64,000 bases of DNA from Mesodorylaimus sp. YZB2_4. Lineage: Eukaryota; Nematoda; Enoplea; Dorylaimida; Dorylaimidae. The notes beneath the pieces were generated by a model. The model ran no database searches, was not told the DNA's origin, and was given only the letters and a program-made list of their open reading frames with translations. This document shows positions 11,051 through 22,695 of the stretch, piece after piece. Each line of letters begins with the position of its first letter. Position 1 is the stretch's first letter. Made by a program: the position numbers and the translations under genes. The stretch spans positions 124,001 to 188,000 of the forward strand of contig JASANH010000583.1 in the NCBI GenBank assembly GCA_030248295.1. The letters are read 5' to 3'.

Positions 11051-11908
11051 GGTTCGTCACCCCAATAAAGTCCTCGTCGGTGCGTCCAAGAATAAAAATC
11101 CAGACTTTCAGGTGTTCAATGTTAGACGTCGCCAAATATAATAGAGTGGGGAGCCGACTTTACTATAAGCCTGTGGCTAGCAGAGTGTTCAAGCGTGGCA
11201 TAAAGCTAGGCAAAGCGGAGGCGAAAAGCATAACAAATCAAAAACAATGCCAGGTAGTAAAGGTGAGCTTAGTCTGAAGCGTAACCTTGCTTACTGAATC
11301 TTCTATTCTGATTGCAGGTTCACTAGTCTAGTAACTGCTTAATTGCATGCAGCAGTCAGAGTCATGTACGTTGTACTCTCTATGCTTATCTGCGACCGCT
11401 GAGAGCTGAGAACCAGAGCGAAAAAATGATACAACAGAAGGTCTTCCACTCCACCAGAGAAAAACCGGAGCCAACTTATACGAACGTCCAAGAATGCATA
11501 TTGTTTGGGTCGCGATGCAATTGTGGTGTTACGAGGCTGTCTAAAGAGACATCCTATCATCGTGACTTGACAGACGCGTTTAGCGATAACGATACGGGAA
11601 TCAAACTTAGGCTGCCTGAGGGCTTCGCAGAACGAGACCTGATATCGAACAAGTTGACTTGCGAGCATCCAGATGTTCCAGTTGAATACGATACTCAGCT
11701 GTGTCCAGAACGCAGGTATCAACTGGGGTCGGTAATAAAAATTTATCTGCAAATATTACTCGAGGTACCATTTTCAAATGGAAGCATGGAAATCACTTAG
11801 CCAGATCGCGTTGTTACTTTTCCTATTAGTTGGCAGGTTGCGAAACCAGTGGGACGACATCAGCAACATGCATCAATAGAGACACCGGTCTATCGACATT
11901 GTTACCCA
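11051..11908. other. unassigned DNA between Gypsy gag and Harbinger end
   Basis: This stretch should hold the 5' untranslated region or LTR of Gypsy element 1, but I cannot delimit an LTR because its partner is not in the window. A plus-strand reading frame at 11426-11800 (124 codons, several Cys) is also open, from a later in-frame start, in the right arm (18642-18343). I do not recognise it and cannot tell whether it is coding. Confidence 0.5.
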
Positions 11909-13667
11909 GGGGCCGGTTCTACTAAAGGTACTTAAGTATTAGCAAATGCTTAAGTTTGTACTTAAAGTATAAGCATGTGATGACGGGTTTGACAAAAAAA
12001 TTAGGTCATTCTCAGCTAGGTAAGTAATTGCTCAACTTAAGACAGGGTCAGGGTGTCTTAAGCACTCTAAGTACGAGCGATTTGGGATCGGGCTTTCTGC
12101 TTTCAATCTCACGCTGGAAATATTTTCGGAATGGCTTATCTGTTGCTGCTAGATAGAGAGGAAAGGAGAGCTATTAGAAGGGAAAGGGTTTTTCGAGATC
12201 GAGGGAATCCGCTGGATGTATACAGCGATGAAGAGTTACTGGAAAGATTCTGGTTCGATCGAGCCTCTATCTGCTATTTAGCAGACCTTTTGGCACCTGA
12301 ACTGAACACGACAAACCGCAGCAAAGCGTTGTCGCCAATTCAACAAGTGATCATCGCCTTACGATTCTATGGGACTGGTACATTTCAAATTGTTTGTGGC
12401 AATGACGCAAAAGCGGTCAAATCAACAGCTAATAAAGCTCTATGGAAGGTGACCAAAGGCTTGATAAGGCTGCGGAATAGGTTTATACTTTTCCCGCGAG
12501 GCGCGGCTGCAGACAGAGTCAAATACGACTTCTATCACCTGTCTGGTGAAAAGCTGCCAGGAGTTGTTGGAGCGATTGATGGGACCCATGTCCGTATTCA
12601 AAACAAAAATGATCCCGCTTTTATTAATCGGAAGTGCTACCCATCAATTAACGTGCAGTGCATATGCTCAGCAAACGGCGAATTCACTAATGTTTATGCC
12701 AATTGGGGCGGACGAACTCACGACGCATTTGTTTGGGCGCAAAGCCAGATATGCGAAGCTATAGAGTCTGGCCAAATTGATGATGGGATCTTAGTAGGTA
12801 AGCTTCTATATATCTTCATAATATTAGTAAATTCACAGTATTGGCTAGCACAAATCTCAGACCCAGGCGGATATGAGCATGTTTGAGAAAGCCAGGGGCT
12901 TCCTCTATATGAAATACATGTAGAGTGAACCAGTGTACAGTCTTGAATAAAGGGGCTTGAACTGCTGTGTCTTTAAGGCGATAGTGCCTAATTATGCAAG
13001 CCATGGTTATTAACGCCATATCGAAATCTTCAAACTGAGGTTGAAAAAAGATTTAATAAGGCACTGTCACGAACCAGAGTCATAATCGAAGATACATTTG
13101 GCCGATGGAAACGCCGTTTCCATTCAATGCATGGCGAGCTACGATTACCAAATCCTGGACGTTGCTGCCAAGTGATTCTGGCCACAGCTGTGCTTCACAA
13201 TATTGCGATTCAACGAAGACAACCCAACGTGGGCGATGATGTAGTGTTCGATGGTGTTGAAGGACTGGATGTGCCTGATCATGTTGAGGAATTGGTCGTG
13301 ACTTTAAAGACCGTTTGGCTCATATGCTCTTCAGCGCTTGAGCTTATGAAGACTGATCGATCACATTGATCATTTATTGTTGTTGCATAGCAACAAATGC
13401 GCTGGTATTCTCTCATACCATGGTAAACATATGTTAAAGGCCAGCAACTGAACTGACATTCGACCATCACAACTACGGTTATTATCCCCTTACTCAACCC
13501 ATTATCTTACAAGCCACTCAACGGATACAAGCCATCTTGCTCATGATTCAAGGCTTGACAAGACGTGGTCGGCTCATTAGGGTACAACCATGATACTTTT
13601 TGCTGCAAATCATGAATCTCCCATTCCAACTTTTGTTTCGTCAACAGAAACAGCTCGCTTTCCATTT
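11909..13667 (+). mobile_element. PIF/Harbinger transposon, truncated left copy
   Basis: The copy begins with the terminal sequence GGGGCCGGTTCTACTAA and carries the transposase gene in full. It stops at 13667, inside the C-terminal end of the accessory Myb-like gene (last 53 codons, minus strand 13667-13507). The complete version of the same element is at 15378-18234. Confidence 0.88.
12131..13369 (+). pseudogene. Harbinger transposase (HARBI1-like), left copy
   Basis: Exon 1 (12131-12797) encodes the helix-turn-helix and first part of the DDE nuclease: VVGAIDGTHVRI holds the first Asp and NWGGRTHDAFVW the second. A GT-AG intron (12798-12977) fits the frame exactly. Exon 2 (12978-13369) reads GDSA-stop-LCKPWLLTPYRN, and then RVIIEDTFGRWKRRF with the catalytic Glu. 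The stop (TAA at 12989) replaces the Tyr of the family motif GDSGY, so a full-length protein is not made unless another splice site is used. HARBI1-type nucleases normally act with a Myb-like partner, encoded by the convergent gene in this element. Confidence 0.9.
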
Positions 13668-15377
13668 TCAGGATTAAGCCGGAAATGTTCGTCAGTTATA
13701 TCATGGCAGAAACGAGACTAGTCGACCACCGTTCTGCTCGAAATTCCTAAATCGTGAATATACTCGTCCGTATCATGGGTTCCGCGGCACTAGTAATAGA
13801 TGAATCGCCATAATTTTTTGATAAACAAGTTCGAATTTTCGAAAAAAGATCCAATAAATTAACCCCGTTCCCGCCGCATGCACGGAGTCAGCTTCGAGCT
13901 CGGCTTCCGGGGACACCGCCACGAAAATTTATTTTCCCCGTCAATGCCCCTTCTAATCCGAAAATTAATTGGTCCATTGAATTGTTCACAGATCGCGTTT
14001 ATGTCTGGCGATGACATAATTTCGTAACTGGCCGGCCAAACGCCGCACACATTCCTCACCATCTAAATTATAATCGGCGCACAAATTATCGAAGTTTTAA
14101 TTTCTTAGACCTTCCATTGCACAATAACTATGAACAAGTGAACCACGAGTCAAGTAGAGCTCATACCCACTTCCTGCCGCAGCGCAGTTTTATAACCAAG
14201 CGACCACGCCATCACCAATTTCGTTGCACTCACAATCAGCCAGCGACCAATCAGACACTGTCGTTCACGCCCACTGCTATCGTTGCAGTCGCAAGGAGGC
14301 GGGGCCACCAATTTCGTTGCAATGTGCTAGCCTGAATCTGAACCTCACTTTTACAATGGCACGGCTAACTAAATAACCACACGTGCGCATTATCCGCGCG
14401 GGCCGCGCACCCGTTGGGGAGTAAAGTAAAAGAGTGCCCACAGGTGTGCCAGCTCCTGCAGTTGCGCGGTGTTCTAGGGCTCTAAGAAGTTGCCGATCCG
14501 TTATAACAGGTGACAGATCTTTTAGATGGGAAAAACTGAAGTCGTCGCAGATTAAAGAAAGAAGGAGGATTTTGCCACCTAGAAATACTCTAGCTCATTA
14601 ATAGTGAATAGTAAGGCCACGCACATCCAGTAAGAGTGTTCAATGAATATGGGGGTATTATGACACAAACTGCTGTTACACTTAATTATGCTTGGGCTCG
14701 CTTCAATCGCATCGATAACTTGCTTCACGACTGCATTGTTACCTGGCATACGTAATTTCCTGGTTGACTATGGCTTGGCTGACTCTTGTAAATAACTCGA
14801 GCTCTTGGCCAGGAGCTACGTTGCAGACTAATAAACAAGCCTCTCTTGCAGCATTAGTGACCACTCCAACAGCTCTCTCAGATGCCTTCTCTAGTGGTAC
14901 ATTCTAAAACAAAATTTAGCTGATTCAAAGCTAATAGATATACATACAGTAGGTATTTTAACGTGTTGCACACGCAAATGGGGAACAGATGTCTTAAAAG
15001 AGTATGCTTACCAACTAAAATGAAATGTGTTCCCACTGCTGTCCAGTTACAGAAGACAGCTACCGCATGGAAGAGTTGATGGTTGACAAGCGTAGGCTTG
15101 CTTGAGACAAGCAATAAAGCGATCCAGTCGACTGCGGGAAAGTCATTAGACTTGCTGGGCTTCCTAGACCAACAATATAATCATGAATTTTCTCTCGCGC
15201 TCTTGCTTTTGCGACTCTAGTGTCTGGTGTAGATGAAGGAAATTTGGGCTCAAGGGGCTGCGGTCGCGCTGGATATGGCGGTAAAGGTGGCGGCGCTAAA
15301 CTTTGTCCAAACTAATTTTTCTGTTATCGTAACGAGCTCGATTAGCTACAGGAGTCATATTGAAGGTGTCGCGGTCG
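13668..15377. other. spacer between inverted-repeat arms
   Basis: This 1.7-kb stretch belongs to neither arm. I find no recognisable coding region, only short open frames at 14878-15114 and 15440-15718. The left end is AT-rich. It ends directly at the terminal repeat of the full-length Harbinger copy, so it may be the sequence that flanked the element before rearrangement. Confidence 0.5.
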
Positions 15378-15672
15378 GGGGCCGGTTCTACTAAGCCAAG
15401 TCAATGCTTAGTGTAAGCATGTGCTTAATCAGCTAAGTATTACTTAACTAAGCAAATGCTTAGACGGGTTCGACAATGAAGAATAAGTACTTGCTTAACT
15501 AAGTAATTGCTCAGGGAAGCTAAGTAGTTGTGTCGCGCGGGAAAGCTAGGAGTAAACAACCAGTTGTTGTCAACATTCACCAAATTTTTCGTCGCAGTTT
15601 CGCTCTGTCGCAGAATCTGCAGTTTATAAGGTGTTTTTAAATCTAAAATTGTTCCCTCGTTATATGGGTCCG

Positions 15673-16621
15673 ATGAAATGTATTCGGGCGGCCAATTGGA
15701 CGCTCCGAGAGGAGACATTATTGCGGGAGCTTAGCCTCGAAAATAAAGAAGTATTGGAGGCATCTTATCGAGACGAAGCCACGGAGAAACGAAAAAACGC
15801 CAAATGGTAGGAAATCGCTGAGAAAGTCGATGCGATTCTTCCGAATGTGCAGCGTTCATTAAAAGAGATAAAGAAGAAGTGGTATTATATGCGAACGAAT
15901 GCGCTACATTAGCACGCGGAACGCCGTCGGCGTATTCGCAAACGTCCTACTGGTGGAGGTTCACCAATACCAGCTTTGGATCCAGCTATTCAGGTACCTG
16001 TGACTGTGTACAGTACATCGCACTAATCTTGTCTGGGGTTTACGGCATCGCCATGTCTTGGCAAGTGTCAGAATTAGGGCCTATTTACCATATAGCTGGT
16101 CGACGTTGGCACAGTCAAGTCGACTTGAGTACAGCCGAAAAATATGGGCTTATACTGTACATAACATTCATTCGCAGGACATTGCGGACGCATACGAAAA
16201 CTCGGTTGCCTTTACTGGTATTGAAGGTGGCTTGAAAGCTGGCGCCGTTAGTCCTGACGATCGTGATGGGAATTCAACAAAGTCAAGTTGGCCAACGCAG
16301 GACGGACAGCGAGGCAAAAGCCAGAGTGACCCATCTGAAGCGGTTATCGCTTTCACAGCTACCAGTAAACGTCGCGTCTCAGAGAGTGGATTATTACCAA
16401 TCGCGCAGGCTCGTCTTGAAATAGAGGAAGAGCGTCTCGAAATTGAGAAAAAGCGTTTTTAAATGGAAAGCGAGCTGTTTCTGTTGACGAAACAAAAGTT
16501 GGAATGGGAGATTCATGATTTGCAGCAAAAAGTATCATGGTTGTACCCTAATGAGCCGACCACGTCTTGTCAAGCCTTGAATCATGAGCAAGATGGCTTG
16601 TATCCGTTGAGTGGCTTGTAA
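15673..16621 (+). pseudogene. Harbinger Myb/SANT-like accessory gene
   Basis: The first exon (from ATG 15673) encodes a Myb/SANT-like trihelix: NWTLREETLLREL, NAKW-stop-EIAEKVDAI, IKKKWYYMR. A TAG at 15808 sits between Trp and Glu of the second helix, and another stop follows near 15909. A second exon begins after a TTCGCAG acceptor at 16178 and encodes a low-complexity region and a Glu/Lys-rich coiled coil (ARLEIEEERLEIEKKRF). After a TAA at 16459 it continues as MESELFLLTKQKLEWE, to a stop at 16619-16621. In active Harbinger elements this protein imports the transposase into the nucleus and recognises the termini. With at least three stops this copy is a pseudogene. Confidence 0.78.
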
Positions 16622-16758
16622 GATAATGGGTTGAGTAAGGGGATAATAACCGTAGTTGTGATGGTCGAATGTCAGTTCAGTTGCTGGCCTTTAACATATG
16701 TTTACCATGGTATGAGAGCATACCAGCGCATTTGTTGCTATGCAACAACAATAAATGA

Positions 16759-17997
16759 TCAATGTGATCGATCAGTCTTCATAAGCTCAAGCGCTGAAGA
16801 GCATATGAGCCAAACGGTCTTTAAAGTCACGACCAATTCCTCAACATGATCAGGCACATCCAGTCCTTCAACACCATCGAACACTACATCATCGCCCACG
16901 TTGGGTTGTCTTCGTTGAATCGCAATATTGTGAAGCACAGCTGTGGCCAGAATCACTTGGCAGCAACGTCCAGGATTTGGTAATCGTAGCTCGCCATGCA
17001 TTGAATGGAAACGGCGTTTCCATCGGCCAAATGTATCTTCGATTATGACTCTGGTTCGTGACAGTGCCTTATTAAATCTTTTTTCAACCTCAGTTTGAGG
17101 ATTTCGATATGGCGTTAATAACCATGGCTTGCATAATTAGGCACTATCGCCTTAAAGACACAGCAGTTCAAGCCCCTTTATTCAAGACTGTACACTGGTT
17201 CACTCTACATGTATTTCATATAGAGGAAGCCCCTGGCTTTCTCAAACATGCTCATATCCGCCTGGGTCTGAGATTTGTGCTAGCCAATACTGTAAATTTA
17301 CTAATATTATGAAGATATATAGAAGCTTACCTACTAAGATCCCATCATCAATTTGGCCAGACTCTATAGCTTCGCATATCTGGCTTTGCGCCCAAACAAA
17401 TGCGTCGTGAGTTCGTCCGCCCCAATTGGCATAAACATTAGTGAATTCGCCGTTTGCTGAGCATATGCACTGCACGTTAATTGATGGGTAGCACTTCCGA
17501 TTAATAAAAGCGGGATCATTTTTGTTTTGAATACGGACATGGGTCCCATCAATCGCTCCAACAACTCCTGGCAGCTTTTCACCAGACAGGTGATAGAAGT
17601 CGTATTTGACTCTGTCTGCAGCCGCGCCTCGCGGGAAAAGTATAAACCTATTCCGCAGCCTTATCAAGCCTTTGGTCACCTTCCATAGAGCTTTATTAGC
17701 TGTTGATTTGACCGCTTCTGCGTCATTGCCACAAACAATTTGAAATGTACCAGTCCCATAGAATCGTAAGGCGATGATCACTTGTTGAATTGGCGACAAC
17801 GCTTTGCTGCGGTTTGTCGTGTTCAGTTCAGGTGCCAAAAGGTCTGCTAAATAGCAGATAGAGGCTCGATCGAACCAGAATCTTTCCAGTAACTCTTCAT
17901 CGTTGTATACATCCAGCGGATTCCCTCGATCTCGAAAAACCCTTTCCCTTCTAATAGCTCTCCTTTCCTCTCTATCTAGCAGCAACAGATAAGCCAT
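16759..17997 (-). pseudogene. Harbinger transposase, right copy
   Basis: Same structure as the left copy: exon 1 17997-17331, intron 17330-17151, exon 2 17150-16759, with the same TAA in the GDSGY motif. The protein differs from the left copy by Asn for Ser near residue 32 and Glu for Lys near residue 97. The shared stop means it predates the duplication that made the two arms. Confidence 0.9.
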
Positions 17998-19092
17998 TCC
18001 GAAAATATTTCCAGCGTGAGATTGAAAGCAGAAAGCCCGATCACAGATCAGTCGGGTCCAAATCGCTCGTACTTAGAGTGCTTAAGACACCCTGACCCTG
18101 TCTTAAGTTGAGCAATTACTTACCTAGCTGAGAATGACCTAATTTTTTTGTCAAACCCGTCATCACATGCTTATACTTTAAGTACAAACTTAAGCATTTG
18201 CTAATACTTAAGTACCTTTAGTAGAACCGGCCCCTGGGTAACAATGTCGATAGACCGGTGTCTCTATTGATGCATGTTGCTGATGTCGTCCCACTGGTTT
18301 CGCAACCTGCCAACTAATAGGAAAAGTAACAACGCGATCTGGCTAAGTGATTTCCATGCTTCCATTTGAAAATGGTACCTCGAGTAATATTTGCAGATAA
18401 ATTTTTATTACCGACCCCAGTTGATACCTGCGTTCTGGACACAGCTGAGTATCGTATTCAACTGGAACATCTGGATGCTCGCAAGTCAACTTGTTCGATA
18501 TCAGGTCTCGTTCTGCGAAGCCCTCAGGCAGCCTAAGTTTGATTCCCGTATCGTTATCGCTAAACGCGTCTGTCAAGTCACGATGATAGGATGTCTCTTT
18601 AGACAGCCTCGTAGCACCACAATTGCATCGCGACCCAAACAATATGCATTCTTGGACGTTCGTATAAGTTGGCTCCGGTTTTTCTCTGGTGGAGTGGAAG
18701 ACCTTCTGTTGTATCGTTTTTTCGCTCTGGTTCTCAGCTCTCAGCGGTCGCAGATAAGCATAGAGAGTACAACGTACATGACTCTGACTGCTGCATGCAA
18801 TTAAGCAGTTACTAGACTAGTGAACCTGCAATCAGAATAGAAGATTCAGTAAGCAAGGTTACGCTTCAGACTAAGCTCACCTTTACTACCTGGCATTGTT
18901 TTTGATTTGTTATGCTTTTCGCCTCCGCTTTGCCTAGCTTTATGCCACGCTTGAACACTCTGCTAGCCACAGGCTTATAGTAAAGTCGGCTCCCCACTCT
19001 ATTATATTTGGCGACGTCTAACATTGAACACCTGAAAGTCTGGATTTTTATTCTTGGACGCACCGACGAGGACTTTATTGGGGTGACGAACC

Positions 19093-19231
19093 ATGGCCAA
19101 TCCCGAGCACACACGTCAAGACCGCATTCATCGGTTTAAGTTCGAGAAATTCGATCTACAAGCGAAGGATTACGGATACTACATTCAACGTTTTGAACTT
19201 GAGCTGCGCCAGCTCGACTTTATGAGAGCTG
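19093..19231 (+). pseudogene. Gypsy element 1 gag start, duplicated fragment
   Basis: It reads MANPEHTRQDRIHRFKF onward for 46 codons and matches the gag start at 11050 on the opposite strand, with one change (RQLD for RRLD). It is cut at the outer boundary of the inverted repeat and runs into unrelated DNA. Confidence 0.9.
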
Positions 19232-19478
19232 CATATAATCTTGTCCCGCTCGTCTGTCTCTCTTCGAAGAGATCTCTTCGCTGACCGCTCTTATATATAC
19301 AGCGGTAAGTTTGCGCGCGAAAGTTTCCCTGTTAGCTTCGTATGTTTTCGCTACCAACGACAGACATTGCGCATTACGGCGCCCAGTCTGCATTTCGCGC
19401 TGGTAATTGACGAAGCCCTCGTACTTGTAAATCAACAGGCGAACCTGCATCAGTCAGAGTACTTTTTTTTTAGCTCGG

Positions 19479-19480
<2 letters not shown>
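19232..19480 (-). other. possible ITS1 remnant
   Basis: In rRNA orientation this sequence follows the 18S 3' end, so it occupies the position of ITS1. It has no coding signature that I trust and is cut at 19231 by the inverted repeat. 5.8S and the rest of the unit are missing. Confidence 0.45.
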
Positions 19481-19540
<60 letters not shown>

Positions 19541-21533
19541 ACGTAGTTCGATCAAATTTCCAAAGCAAAAGCACCCATAACAGGCTCCTTTACCTCGGTC
19601 CTAAGACCTCACTAAGTCATTCAATCGGTAGTAGCGATGGGCGGTGTGTACAAAGGGCAGGGACGTAATCAACGCGAGCTTACGACCCGCATTTACTAGG
19701 AATTCCTCGTTTAAGGGAAATAATTGCAATTCCCTATCCCAAGCACGAAAGAATTTACTTGGGTTACCCGGTTCTTCCGAACTAGGTATTACGCACACTG
19801 ATTTTTTCAGTGTAGCGCCCGTGCAGCCCCGGACATCTAAGGGCATCACAGACCTGTTATTGCTCTATTTCATGCGGCTAGACGCCGCTTGTCCCTCTAA
19901 GAAGCTCGATATACTTTTTAATATATCGTCTATTTAATAGGCCAGAGTCTCGTTCGTTATCGGAATTAACCAGACAAATCGCTCCACCAACTAAGAACGG
20001 CCATGCACCACCACCCACCGAATTAAGAAAAAGCTCTCAGTCTGTCAATCCTTACGTTGTCTGGGCCAGGTGAGTTTTCCCATGTTGAGTCAAATTAAGC
20101 CGCAGGCTCCACTCCTGGTGGTGCCCTTCCATCAACTCTTTCATTTCAGGGGGAGCTCGAGGGGGGGCAAGGAGCTCGAACCCGTGCTCAGTTAGTCGAG
20201 TAGGGCTTAATTCTGACACCTCTTATCGAAATTATATACGAATACGAACGCCGTCACACGTGGAACCATCGACCACGCATGAATGGAATTCATATTCATG
20301 AAACCCTGCCGATATTTAGCCACTTAACTACTACTATCTAAAGTCTTCGTAGCTTATTGTGTTACAAGTTGCGCCGCGAGGAGGCAATCGGCTAGGGACA
20401 TGACTGAACTCGAAACAGTTTCAATCAGCTCAAGTTTCAGCTTTGCAACCATACTTCCCCCGGAAACGAAAAACTTTTTCGGTTTTCGGAAGCTGCTAAT
20501 CGGGTCATATATTAACGCCGATTAATCGCTGGTTGTAATCGTTAACAGTTAAAACTAGGGCAGTATCTGATCGCCTTCGAACCTCTAACTTGCGTTCTTG
20601 AATAATGAAAACATTTCTGGCAAATGCTTTCGCAGTTGTCCGTCTTCCGGCAAGAATTTCACCTCTAGCGCCGGAATACGAATGCCCCCGCCTATTCCTC
20701 TCAATCATTACCTCGGGTTCCAAAAACCAACAAAATAGAACCGTGGTCCTATTCCATTATTCCATGCACCTTATTCAAGCTATTCCGCCTGCTTTAAGCA
20801 CTCTAATTTTTTCAAAGTAAACGTTCTAGTCACTCTTAGCACTTGGTAGAGAGCACCTAGAGACGACTCGAATTTAGGCTAGGAGAGACAGCTACCACCC
20901 TTTCGTGGGACCATTCTCCGAGTTCGAAAATCCAACTACGAGCGTTTTAACCGCAACAACTTTAATATACGCTATCGGAGCTGGAATTACCGCGGCTGCT
21001 GGCACCAGACTTTCCCTCCAATTGATCCTCGTTAAAGGATTTAAATTGTACCCATTCCGATGACAGACCCCGAAGAGGACTGTCTCGCTTTTTTTCGTTA
21101 CTGCCTCTCCGTACTGGAAGTGGGTAATTTGCGCGCCTGCTGCCTTCCTTGGATGTGGTAGCCGTTTCTCAGGCTCCCTCTCCGGAGTCGAACCCTTATT
21201 CTCCGTTACCCGTTACTACCATGGTAGGCGTATAACCTACCATCGGAAGTTGCTAAGGCAGACACTTGAAAGATACATCGCCAGTACTAGGACTGTGCGA
21301 TTGGCAAAGTTATTCAGACTCACCAAATTACGGGCCGAAACGCGATTGGTTTTTATTTTGATAAATGCGCTCGTTCCTTGCGGGCAGAGCTTTTTTGCAT
21401 GTATTAGCTCTAGAATTGCCACAGTTATCCAAGTAGGATAACGATTTTCTAGTAAACGGTGGCTGTTGTAATGAGCTATTCGCGGCTTCACCATATAAAG
21501 TATGTATGTATGATCACTTCCAGAAACAACCAG
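19481..21533 (-). rRNA. 18S rRNA gene, probably defective copy
   Basis: The minus strand matches eukaryotic 18S through nearly all conserved blocks: TACCTGGTTG at the 5' end, the region around 20985 (CAGCAGCCGCGGTAATTCC), and GTAGGTGAACCTGCGG at the 3' end. Three features argue against normal function. The 5' end lacks about 37 nt between the first helix and the GTACATAC block. The universally conserved core around 20125-20140 reads AAAGAGTTGATGG instead of AAAGGAATTGACGG. A 290-bp insertion splits the molecule at 20142-20431. Length is about 2050 bp against about 1750-1800 expected. The comparison is with consensus sequence from memory. Confidence 0.93.
20142..20431 (-). other. 290-bp insertion in 18S, possible group I intron remnant
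   Basis: In rRNA orientation the insertion follows GCTGAAACTT and ends before the AAAGAGTTGATGG block, near E. coli position 910. The upstream exon ends in U and the insertion can be drawn ending in G, as in group I introns. A segment GTGGCTAAATATCGGCAGGG resembles the group I R element (ACAGACTAAATGTCGG type). A later AAGCCC could pair with its GGCT as P7. No convincing P or Q element and no endonuclease gene are seen. It could equally be a short unrelated insertion. Confidence 0.4.
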
Positions 21534-22215
21534 GTATTCATATAATCTTTACATATAAGTGAGCAAACCGAGTTTGCCACTCTTGATATATTCTTATATT
21601 TATCGATTCAAGCTTTTTATTCGCTTTCTGCTGCTTAGATTCCCAAGTCAGTAATTTTTCCATATATATTCACACTTGAGCATCACTGCACTATTTATTC
21701 TACCCTACTGTGTGGTTACACTGCAATAGACATATTAGTCTATAGCCAGTCTTGAAAAGACTGCTTAGAGTTTGAACACATATGGCTGTTCTTACTCACA
21801 GTTAGCTGAAATAGGCACTAACTCAAGTATACAGCAAGAATTCTCTTGCTCAGCTAGTGTCGTGATAGTACTTCTACTACCATGATTCAAGAGGTTTGAA
21901 ACCTCATTTAGGCGGGAAATCATAATATAAAATTAAATTCATTGAGCAACACATATTCCTTGTTGGGAAATGGGACAAGGGGCTGCGACAAAATATTGTC
22001 GCTTAATCGAACATAAAAAGCATTTTGGCCATTTATGGCATTTTGTGCCATTAGGGGACTGAGTGGGTTTTAGTGATAAATTTTTAGATTCTATATAGAG
22101 CAATGTAAGAAGGGTCGAATACAGCCAAGCAGTTTCATATAAAGCTGAGATCGCTATTTATTCTAAGAAATACCATAGCCAGCATAAAACGCTCACACGC
22201 ATTACCTAACTAGAT

Positions 22216-22695
22216 GTTGAGTCATTTGGCTGCCTTAATGGAAAACGTTGCTACAGCCACGCCTAGCTTTCTAACACACATGTACTATCAAGATAGCCAA
22301 ATGCCGCATCATCTAATTAGTAACATGTGTAGGGGCAAATGCGTAAATGCGTTATTGCCTATAAATGCGTAAAGTAATGCGCGTAGTGATGCTTCTCTAG
22401 ACTACCCAACACTCTTGCTCTGTTTTATATAAAGCTGCTTGACTATATTTGGCCCTCTATGTATTCATTAGTATAAGTGTAATAAAAAATTTCGCACAAA
22501 ACCTATTACTACACGAGTTACTTTACGCATTCATAGGCAATAACGCATTTGCCCCTACACGCATTACTAATTGATGATGCGGCATTGGGCTACCTTGATA
22601 GTATATATGTCTTGACCCTCTAACGAGCCGCTTCCAGGAATGTTGAATATGGGCTGTAGCAATGTTTTTTTATTGAGGCAGCCAAATGACTAAAC
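22216..22695. repeat. foldback element in spacer with 28S-like core
   Basis: Arms of about 170 bp are inverted around a 110-bp centre; the ends read GAGTCATTTGGCTGCC and GGCAGCCAAATGACT. Each arm carries a block resembling the 28S R1/R2 target zone. The left is at 22292-22324 (GATAGCCAAATGCCGC, then ATCTAATTAGTAAC) and the right is inverted at 22560-22601. Both also contain TTACTTTACGCATT, which recurs in the direct repeats at 39510 and 46165. Confidence 0.75.

Larger units (their letters stand above)
10912..13667. repeat. left arm of 2.76-kb inverted repeat
   Basis: Every base from 10912 to 13667 reappears in inverted orientation at 16461-19231. Coordinates map as x to 30128 minus x in the transposase part and 30143 minus x outside; the offset comes from a 15-bp insertion near 18050. 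The translated regions differ at only two or three residues. The arm holds the Gypsy gag start, about 860 bp of unassigned DNA and the transposase half of a Harbinger element. Confidence 0.95.
15378..18234. mobile_element. PIF/Harbinger transposon, full-length copy
   Basis: Both termini carry the inverted sequence GGGGCCGGTTCTACTAA, followed by AAGCATGTG- and AAGTAATTGCTC-like subterminal repeats. Inside are two convergent genes: the Myb-like accessory gene on plus (15673-16621) and the transposase on minus (17997-16759). This is the usual two-gene Harbinger plan. I see no matching 3-bp target duplication (TCG on the left, TGG on the right), which fits a rearrangement after insertion. Confidence 0.88.
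16461..19231. repeat. right arm of 2.76-kb inverted repeat
   Basis: This is the inverted copy of 10912-13667, almost base for base, with a 15-bp insertion near 18050. The outer end at 19231 is an abrupt switch from Gypsy gag to ITS-like/18S DNA. The inner end at 16461 lies inside the Harbinger accessory gene. Confidence 0.95.

Noticed and set aside
11339..11752. Minus-strand 137-codon frame, also present in the right arm
   Set aside because: It overlaps another open frame on the opposite strand and has no recognisable motif; the two copies exist only because of the inverted repeat.
19220..21494. Open frames of 60-98 codons over the 18S gene and ITS
   Set aside because: They lie on rRNA sequence and are chance frames.
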